From Micrasema longulum (lineage: Eukaryota > Arthropoda > Insecta > Trichoptera > Brachycentridae): a stretch of 64,000 nt of DNA. This document shows, one piece after another, positions 55,575-64,000 of the stretch. Made by a program: the position numbers and the translations under genes. Under the pieces are notes generated by a model. It ran no database searches, was not told where the DNA came from, and saw nothing but the letters and a program-made list of their open reading frames with translations. Numbering within the stretch: position 1 is the first letter of the stretch; every line of letters starts with the position of its first letter. The DNA lies in the NCBI GenBank assembly GCA_022494885.1, contig JAGVSM010001704.1:62001-126000 (forward strand), in the 5' to 3' direction.

Positions 55575-58467
55575 TTAACCCGTAGGACCCGATACCCTGC
55601 AATAGCAGTGGCAAAAAATCATGCCAACAGAACGATACCCTGCGATTGCAGTGTCCGAGTTGTGTGTACTTTTGAACTTAATAATTAGCTCTCCTCGTGA
55701 CTTAAAGACAAAAGTAAAAATGTCACTTTACCAAACAGGGTATTGTTCGCATGTTGGCTTAGTCAAAATATTTTTTTACTCCAGGATTTATTTTAAATAT
55801 TATTTTTTCCGAGACGTGGATAATTCAGATATCATCCATCTGACTGAGCGCACACACACAGTCACACGCGGGATCCGGCATATCGCGGTCGATTATCGGT
55901 ACGAGTCAGATTTCAATGTTTGTGTTATCTTTCGGGTACCCATACGTTTTGTTTATACGGGTGCGGATTGATTTGTTAGAAGAACTGTGAGATAGTTTTT
56001 GTAATTATTAGTTGTAAACCTTTCGTTTTCAATAATTGACTGCACATATTAAACTCAATAAACAAAGCTGGTTTGTGAACGGCTGTAGTGTTTATTAAAA
56101 AAAGACATTTATATTTTCACACGCCATAATGAATGAAGAAGAAATTGAAAGTTTCATATTAGACGAAGATTCCGATTATTCCATGAGTGACGATGAAGAT
56201 TATTTACCCAAAAATGTTGTAGATTTAGATAAAGATAATCATGATTATGGCGGAGAAATTGATGAATCCGAATTTACGGAGCTTCAATCTCTAACAAATA
56301 TTTGTAATGATCCTCAAACTTCACACAGTGCAACTTTACACAGTGTTCCTCAATCTTTAGCAGAATTCCAGAGTGATCTACTACCTTTAGAAGACTTACA
56401 CTGCGACATTTATTCGCCTCAGTGGGAATGTGGCAATAGATTTAATCCTATTTTATTTGATTTTGACTAACAATCGGGTTTAAAAAATTGCGAGTTGAAT
56501 GAGGAAAGTTGTGAATTAGATTTTTTAGAACTTTTTTTAAGCAACGATATTATAAGTACGGTTGTTATAGAAACAAACAAATATTTTCAAAATGTGAAAG
56601 CCACTAAAGAATTTCCAGCACACTCTCCGTACCGAAAATGGAAAGATGTAAATATTAAGGATATATATATATTCATCGCTCTCACCATGCTAATGGCTAG
56701 GCTTAAAAAAGGTAAAATAAGTGATTATTGGACAACAGACAAACTGGAGTTTACATCTATGTTTGGTGAAACGATGCCGCGCGATCGATATTTATCAATT
56801 CTCAACATGTTACACTTTTTAGATAACGAAAAACAAGTAGCGGGCGACTCGACATACAAAATAAGGGACTTTGTAAATTCTGTTTGCAATAACTATAAAA
56901 AATATTTTTACCCGTACAAAAATCTGTGTATTGATGAGTCCCTAGTTTTATTCAAAGGTAGGCTTCAAATAAAGCAGTATCTTCCGATGAAAAGACATCG
57001 ATTTGGTATAAAACTTTTTGTGTTGTGTGATGTTAAAACCGGATTTATTCTCCAATTTGTTATATACAGTGGTGCAAAAACTAATATAGAACTAAATAAT
57101 GTAGAAGAAGCTGTTTCGACGCAATTAGGTATATCTGGGAGAGTAGTAGTTTCGTTATTGAACGATTATCTTAATAAAGGACATATATTTTATGTGGATA
57201 ATTGGTACAGTAGTCCACTGCTGTTTAATTATCTTCATAGTAATAAAACAAATGCTTGCCGAACGGTGAAGAAAACGCGGAAAAATATGCCGAAATTCGG
57301 AACAGTTAAAAAGGGAGACATCGAGTGGAAGCAATCAGGTTGCAATCTTGCCATGAAATGGCACGATAAAAGGGAGGTTCACATGCTGACCACTGCACAT
57401 GATACGTCAATAATACTTACTGGCAAAGAGGATAGGACGACGAAGACCCCGAGATTAAAACCGTCATGCGTGATAAACTATAATAAGCATATGGGTTCAG
57501 TCGATCGATCCGATATGCTTATTACATTCATCGAATGTGTGCGAAAAACCATAAAATGGTATAAAAAAATTGCGTTTCGGACAATTGATGTGACAGTTTT
57601 AAATGCGCATGCAATGTATAAGTTGAAAACGAATAAAAAAGTAAGTTTAACAAAATTTCATAAAGAACTCGTTAGACAACTTTTGCAAAAATACCATGAC
57701 CCCGATCATAAACCGAGGACCAGCAGACCGAGCGATCATCCGCTAAGACTTACTGCTCGGCATTTTCCATCATTTATACCACTGCCTCCTGATGCTAAAG
57801 AAAATCCACGTTCCGTGAATGTCACGTTTGCAATAAAACCAAACTACGACCAAAACGACGTGTACAAACTAGATTTTGGTGCAGACACTGTCAAATTCCT
57901 TTATGTCCAGATACATGTTTTGAAAATTATCATACCCTCCAAAAATTTTAGATTTAATTATATTTACATTTAGTTCAACAAAACAATATAAACATGTGGT
58001 CACTGTTTTATATGCTGACACGGCGTACTGTGATTGTGTGTGTGCTCGCGGGAATAATATCGAATTGTTTAGTGTAAATCGTTTTTATTTATTATTGACA
58101 TTAAGATTCTTGAAACAGAGGATCTATTATGCTAGAAAATAGTTTGTTCTCAGATCACACCAAAGAATTTTCACCATAATATTTTTCCTGAACTTAATGT
58201 GAGTGTTTCTTTCGCTGGATGATGTATAATAAAGGTAATTATTTTTGTTTTATAGCTCTAAAATCTTTTTTACTATAGTAAAAACATATTTATAATAATT
58301 TATTTTAGAAGGTATGGCTTAAACGTTCAATCGATATTTTTTTCTTTAATTTCGTAACGTTTTTTTAATGCATAAAATAATTAAAAAGAAAGTTAGCCAG
58401 ATATCAAAACTTTACGTCGTTCCAGGGGGAGAGGTACCAAAATTACGGGCAGTTGCCTAGAGGTTAA
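55575..58467 (+). mobile_element. piggyBac-type DNA transposon, inactive copy
   Basis: TTAA sites flank a ~2.9-kb unit: TTAACCCGTAGGACC at 55575 and TTGCCTAGAGGTTAA ending at 58467, both consistent with piggyBac ends (TTAA target followed by CC). The terminal match is short (CC-x-x-TAGG), so the right boundary is less certain. Near the left end GATACCCTGCAATAGCAGTG (55591) and GATACCCTGCGATTGCAGTG (55634) form a direct repeat, each with inverted CTGC/GCAG. The single transposase gene is broken. Confidence 0.6.
56129..57951 (+). pseudogene. piggyBac transposase, one stop and one frameshift
   Basis: Encodes the cut-and-paste transposase that excises and reinserts the element at TTAA. The start ATG at 56129 opens an acidic N-terminal region (MNEEEIESFILDEDSDYS). 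An in-frame TAA at 56468 interrupts it after 113 codons; the same frame then runs on through the RNase H-like core to about 57805. The four catalytic Asp are present: IDES (56933), VDNW (57197), and VDRSD (57503 and 57512), equal to the DDD/D set of the family. The known Cys-rich zinc-binding C-terminal domain is not in that frame but in the adjacent one (57811-57951): RECHVCNK, WCRHCQ, LCPDTCFENYH, then TAG. One base lost or two gained near 57800-57811 explains this. Without repair the readable frame runs to 57973 with a foreign tail. Upstream 55621-55971 is open but is transposon end sequence. About 610 residues in all, normal for the family. Confidence 0.9.
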
Positions 58468-58619
58468 AAACATATTATAACATATTACTAAAAATTAACC
58501 TACGTAAGTCAACAGTTATCGAGAAATAATTAAAGGAAATGATTTTTAAAAAGGATAGTTTTTCTTATATTTTCATGAAATCCGTGTTAAACAATAATAA
58601 CTGGCATCATAATTTCTCT
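58468..58619. other. short unremarkable flank
   Basis: Host flank right of the presumed piggyBac end; nothing recognised. Confidence 0.4.
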
Positions 58620-58690
58620 TTCCATAACCAGTATTGCATAAGGCACTGCATTGAAATATAAAGTTCAGCGTATTTCGATTTTTTTTTTAT
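58620..58690 (+). repeat. repeat family C (copy 7)
   Basis: CCATAACCAGTATTGCATAA, GGCACTGCATTGAAATATAA and TTCAGCGTATTTCGAT match the family C head. Confidence 0.5.
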
Positions 58691-58734
58691 ATCGTAGAGT
58701 AAAACCTCTTTATTTAAAAATATTTCATATCTAC

Positions 58735-58812
58735 TCTTGTAGGAATCAAACCCAGGACCTCAATCGTGATAGGCAAACGCGATAAACACTTCACTACGAG
58801 GTAGAGTGTTTC
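58735..58812 (-). repeat. tRNA-derived SINE head (B2-like)
   Basis: The minus strand reads TACCTCGTAGTGAAGTGTTT, CGCGTTTGCCTATCACG and the B-box GGTCCTGGGTTTGATTCC. It lies just downstream of a family C head, as at 41480 and near 9010, so C and this head may be parts of one composite repeat. Confidence 0.55.
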
Positions 58813-61800
58813 CACTCGAATATCGTTTTCAGGATTTTTACCAATCTTTAATATCGATTACCTATATCATTTTTAACTATCTAGTCAAAAACATCCGTCT
58901 AGGTTTCTGATTTTATTTCACACACATAATTTTTTTTTTCATCTGCCCAAAAACAGACTAAATAAACAAAAGATATCCGATTGCGTAGATTGCGTCTTGT
59001 AGAAAATCATGCCCTAATAAAGAACTTATTATTTATAATACTACATGATGAAAGCATAAGTTCAGTATTATAAATAAGGGTATTAGGAGCAAACTTAGAA
59101 ATCTCCATTGCAGGAGTAACTGAGATATTTCCGAAAAATTTTGAAAAAAAATTTGATAAATTTCTTTTGCTTCACTAATTCAATGGAGAATGCTAATTTT
59201 GCGGTGTAAATACGAGTAGTATTATTGAAATCTGTTTTCTGCAAGATTTAGAGACGGTTCTATAGTTTATTTTGATATCAATAACTAATTTTCCGGATTT
59301 GATGGAGGTTTCTAAGTTTGCTTCTTATATCTTCAAATATATTATTTTCTATCAAATATGCTTATTCCATTTCCACATTTTGCAAGCCAAAATTCAAGTT
59401 AGTCAGCTTCACAAAAATTTTATTTCATCAATAAATTAAAATTTAATTCTTCAAAACCAGACGTGAACTCGCGGTAGGTGAGCTATAGTCCAAGGATGTG
59501 CCTTTTCTGATCAGTTATGATGACGAAGAAGTACCCACCGGTCAAGTTTTTCCTTCGCAGACAATATGAAATGATGAGATTTCAATGCCAGTAACGGCGA
59601 AAATAATTGCTGCTCATGTCTGTTCGGTGGATTTATGGCGAGGAATTCTTATTCAATGCCTTTATAAATATTTTTCACATTTCTACAGAGTACTCCGTGT
59701 TCCAAGTCGACTTTCATAATTCGCTCTTTTTACGCTCGGACAATAAACGGCAATGTAGTGGCTACAAAATATTTACAGCACATAATTGAAAATTGATTCG
59801 CCGATAAAATGTGACAAAAAATGAAGTGAGTCTCGTTGGGAGTGAACTGTGTTTTGGGAAGCAGTTATAAAAGTTGAACTATTTGAAAAATATTGTAACT
59901 TTCAAAAATATTACTCACCGTACTTTTTGTACTAACAGTTTCAAGTTGCTGAAGAAAAAAAATCCTAAAAATATAATTAACCCATCCACTTTATGGTGAT
60001 GAATCATTTTCAATACATGTTTTCGATAAAAAATATCGGTAAAATTTCCAAGTAAAGTTTTTTGTACTTCTTTTGATTTATCTTATTTAAGGCAAAACTC
60101 ATGTTTATAGTGAATTTTATATTTATGGTGAGCTTTAACTAGTTTTAATGTTATAACAAAATCATTAAACATAGATTTATTGGCGAATAATCAAATTGAT
60201 GTGTGGCGTTTGCTTTCCAAATAACTTGTGATATTTTTTATTTTGTTCACTGTTTTCTTTATGTGTGGGAATATATTTTTATTTGACGTGGTGTTTCTCG
60301 TTAAAGCTTGTTATTGGCTCATTTGTTAATTATTTAATTTCAATGTTTGATTAATGTAGTTTCTGGTTATCTGAATGAAAAATAAATGTTATGTAATGGG
60401 ACAACTCCTAAAGTATTATTGGATACATTGATATTGTTAATTGTCTATAAATAATTTTAAATATGGCAGAGTATTTTGTGATTAAATTAAACTTTATTTA
60501 TGCAGAAATTTAAAACAGTAGGTAAACCTAGTTATTTTTAAAATATTTTAACTTTCAATTAGTTACGTTAAATTTGATTGCTGAAGAAAAAAAATCGTTC
60601 TCGGAGAATAAACCTATTAAAAGTAGTAAATTGTTTCCAGAACAGCATTTATTTGATTTTTAAACATTTTTACAATAAAAAAAATGTATTTTTATTGAAG
60701 TTTCCAAGTAAAAGAAATTTTCAATAATTGTTTTTTTATTAGAAGCAACTTACAAGTACCCATACATCTTTGGTGCAGGTTTAACGTACTGAAAATAATT
60801 AAGTAGCTAGTTATTTTATATTTTTCGTCGTAATATTACTTGGAATCAGAATAATAACATAAATTTAATTTCATTTTTTAGTAAAATTCGTTTTAGTTAT
60901 GCCTACTAGTTTACTTGTTATACTTCCATAAAATAATAAAAAGTATCTAAAGTAACAAATTAAAAAAAACGTCAAAGTACATTTTTTTAAATAAAAAAAT
61001 ACATTTTGTATTGACTTTGGTAATTCAACAAGTTTTTAAATAAATGTTTAAGAAATATTTTTTGATGAATAAAAAAATGTTCAGCCTATAAAAATTAGCA
61101 TGACCACTCGTTGAAGTCTAATTTCTGGATTATAAAAAACAATCGAAAATTCAACCATGTTTATTTTAGTTTTGCGTTCCTATTCGTTTTCTTTTTTGTT
61201 CTGAAACTCTTTATCTAGATAAAAATATATTGTAACCTTTCCCTTACTGCGGCAAAAACATCTGCGAGGTACGGTGCTATGAAGTCAACACACATAAAAA
61301 AAATTGAGGGATTGCAAATCGGAAAAATAAAATATTCATAGGCAATTGCTTTAATAATTTATAGTTGAAGTCAAAAGCGATAAAATGTTTAGGCTAACTC
61401 CTCAAAATATGAAAACACCATTGGCCGACGTTCGCAGCTTTACCAAAGAGTCCGCCCTCGACAAAGGCTCGAAAGCAAATGCCCACAACTGGTTTACTGT
61501 GGCAGTGGTACAGGTTACTTTGTTACTGGCCTGCGTGATGCGCGAATTTATCTCTCTTGCTCGCAATTATACTTATAGCATCGACAGTGAGACGTAAAGA
61601 GTGTTTGATACAACCGTATATTCGGTACTCTTATATCAGACATGCGACACATTGGTAAACTTTTGAATGGATTAGTGATTTATCTCCGATTTGTTACAAA
61701 ATGCAATTTCTGTGTATAAAATAATATTTAATATGTAATAATAAGTTATTTCAATTGATTCGTAAATATATAACGGAGGAATACCGGAAATCTTAACTCA

Positions 61801-63242
61801 GCATTTAGATGCAATGTGGACTGGCTACACATCACCGGGAAGGGAGAGTTATTATCTACGAGTATTTTTATCTGTAAAAGATGAATCGTGTGGCGACACT
61901 AGATCAGTAGCAAGGTAGTGTCTAAAATGTCAGCCCCATGCGGTGTAAGAATGAACTATTGTTTGGCAAATGGAATTAAAATGGCCGCCGTTAATCCAAC
62001 CATTGCATACAATATGCATGCTTCATAATTTAACATATAACGTATAAAAAGACTGGTATTTTACTAAGAGAGTGTTATTAAATTGTTGATAAAAACCACA
62101 AAATATTCGGAAAAACGACAAATATTTGCCAACTTAAAAGGGGAATCCCGAAGTTGAATCATTTGAATGATATTTTTACTTTTCTAGGTTTTATCCTACT
62201 TAATTATATAGGTTTCTATTTTTATATTTGTTTTAAGTAAAAAGAGCTGCTGTATATCTCAGAAAAAAAAGTCAATAAATTTCACTCCCGTATGTAGAAA
62301 TTAAGATTACCCATTGAATCGATTGAACGAATCCGTACATCAATAAACAATATACAGCTCATTGAGATTAGTCATTAAAGTAACACATTTTAAATTTAAA
62401 GATATTTGAAAAAAAAAAATATTAATAAATTTACGTAAAGAGTATATATGTTTCTGTAAAATTCTAAACATATCTGTTTTTACACATTAGTAAATGTTAT
62501 CACTGTAACTCTCCAAAAAAAGAAATTTATTACTTTTAGGGGATGGAACAAATCTGCCCATTCTGGGATAGGGCAACGCTCCTTACATTCCAATTATTGT
62601 ACTGCCTTTATATTTAGTATAGATCTATTAAATTTATTTTAATTTTATTAAGCACACGCTTTACTTTGTTTTAAATGAGTAAGTACCTTTCAAATTAAAC
62701 TATAGGTAAATGATTATCGTTTCTGTACATAACCGTAATTACCGATTCACCCAATATATTAATAAGCAGTCAGCATGTGTTACTTAATCCATTCTTCGGA
62801 TTACTCATTAAACAATTTCAAACCCTCGTACAATGAGTTCTGAGACTTGTTTTTATCTTATTGGTAGTTTTATATTGTTGTAACTCTGGTTAACCTTAGT
62901 CAAATTCTTCAAGGTTTTTCATTTGATTTAACCCCTTGATATTATTTTATGAATGAAAATGGTGACATTATATCTTTAATTTGTTGCCTAACTATGAGAA
63001 AGGAAGTTTCCATATGCATCATTCCTGCATTATTATCTTGATGGACTTTTTTTGTAAAAAATATTTTTTTCCTCTTTATTACATAAAAAAAAGTATAGAC
63101 GAACAGATATTTGAGTCAACTGTAAAATCCATAGGTACTTGTTGATTTGTTTCATAAATTTGAAATGTGTATGCGTTTATAAATAATGAAATATGTACAT
63201 TTGTATTTTGGTAATGGCAAAATAATGATTATTATATTTTAA
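58813..63242. other. long stretch without a recognised gene
   Basis: AT-rich throughout. 59450-59780 and 61240-61610 are more balanced; the open frame at 61385-61597 (70 residues) has no recognisable domain and could be chance. AAAATGGCCGCC near 61979 echoes the AAAATGGCGGCTGC near 18284. No 5' exon of the Pax gene was recognised on the minus strand. Confidence 0.4.
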
Positions 63243-63420
63243 TCAGGTTGCGGTACCGTGGCTAGTGTTGCGGACTCGCGGATCAGAGATCCAAAGTTCG
63301 AACCTCACTCTATCCCAACTTCATTTACATTTTTTAATAGTGAGTTATTTACAACTCGTTGAAAATGACCAGCTCAATTGAAATTTTTTGGTTGACATTA
63401 AGAACGCTAACATTTCATTT
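63243..63420 (+). repeat. SINE family A (copy 6)
   Basis: Head GGTTGCGGTACCGTGGCTAG, B-box AAAGTTCGAACCTCAC, body TTTAATAGTGAGTTATTTAC and ACTCGTTGAAAATGACC. Best-preserved body without the nested insertion seen at 12107. Confidence 0.8.
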
Positions 63421-64000
63421 TCTTAGAAAAAATACATCATATTTTGGTTTATTACCTTCTTCCATAAAGGAAAAAAGTACCTTCATATCTCCTAAATAAA
63501 AAAAAGAAAATTCACCACTGAGGTATAATTAAATAGAGATGACGCGAAATTTAAAATCGTGTTCTAAAAATTATCGAACAATATTGCCGTGTAAAACGCG
63601 TAGTATAGTAAAAAAGACTAACTGTTTACGCCGCTTACTTTGAATTTAAGGCTGTACGTCGCGCCCTTTCACGCTGCTTCACATTTACCTGCGTATTTGA
63701 GGAAAAGCACAATTTCTCAGTAAATGCAAGATAAGCTCCGGATCTTATGTTGAATGGAACACAAGTCGGGTTCTTAGTGCCGCATCTATTGTACTAATAC
63801 ATTATCAAGCCCAAGCCACCAGATTCACGCCAAAACAGAATTTTGACCAAGCCACCTTATCAGTCAAAACGTCCTGCTAGCTATGATAATTTGTTTGACA
63901 CATTAAATTCGTCTTTATTCTCCGACTAAGAGAGATGTCACGGAGTTCCACACTTTTGACAGGTCGGTAGAATATGGCGCTGGTAAGCTTTAAAAATTCA
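63421..64000. other. non-repetitive right edge
   Basis: 63640-64000 is more balanced in composition and shows no repeat. It may be regulatory or 5' sequence of the Pax locus; no exon could be identified. Confidence 0.35.

Noticed and set aside
55621..55971. 116-residue open frame upstream of the piggyBac transposase
   Set aside because: It lies in the transposon's left end over the subterminal repeats; no family resemblance.
61385..61597. 70-residue open frame
   Set aside because: No recognisable domain and no start or splice context.

Overview
The window looks like AT-rich nuclear DNA from an insect, most likely a lepidopteran. The clues are two exons of an eyegone-type Pax gene with GT/AG splice sites, an aged piggyBac element, tRNA-derived SINEs, many 5'-truncated LINE 3' ends and short inverted-repeat DNA elements. 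There are no operons, no CRISPR array and no convincing stand-alone tRNA or rRNA gene. The order-level placement is inference from repeat style.

Host gene: two GC-rich exons on the minus strand (32328-32513, then 5730-5870) join in phase across a 26,457-bp intron. They encode part of a Pax protein of the Eyegone / Twin of eyegone type: a Gly-rich linker, the remnant PAI end, the paired-domain linker and the first part of the RED subdomain. The 5' exons must lie to the right of the window, or were missed, and the rest of RED and the homeodomain to the left. The window is therefore mainly the large intron of a developmental regulator plus its flanks.

Repeats: most other recognisable sequence is decayed transposon. 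Bases 1-6.9 kb hold two jockey/CR1-like LINE remnants, two SINEs and a further LINE just beyond the Pax exon. The intron holds three 3' ends of one LINE family (17.0, 21.6, 25.8 kb), all on the gene's strand, plus SINEs, a nested insertion in a SINE (12.1 kb), small TIR elements and a P-like fragment with a broken THAP finger (28.4 kb). From 33.9 to 55 kb there are more LINE fragments, SINEs and fold-back elements. A piggyBac copy (about 55.58-58.47 kb) keeps its four catalytic Asp residues but has one in-frame stop and one frameshift before its Cys-rich C-terminal domain. From 58.8 to 64 kb little is recognisable except one SINE.

Most interesting signal: several repeats carry hammerhead-ribozyme-like cores. 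The clearest are at 53250-53292 (+), 14662-14705 (-) and 53870-53911 (+). All have CUGANGA (or a one- or two-base decay of it), a stem-II hairpin, GAAA, a very short self-complementary stem III, a UC or UA cleavage position, and a stem I that pairs. All share one extra base between CUGANGA and stem II. They sit in inverted-repeat units resembling the terminal repeats of Penelope-like elements; that family link is inference.
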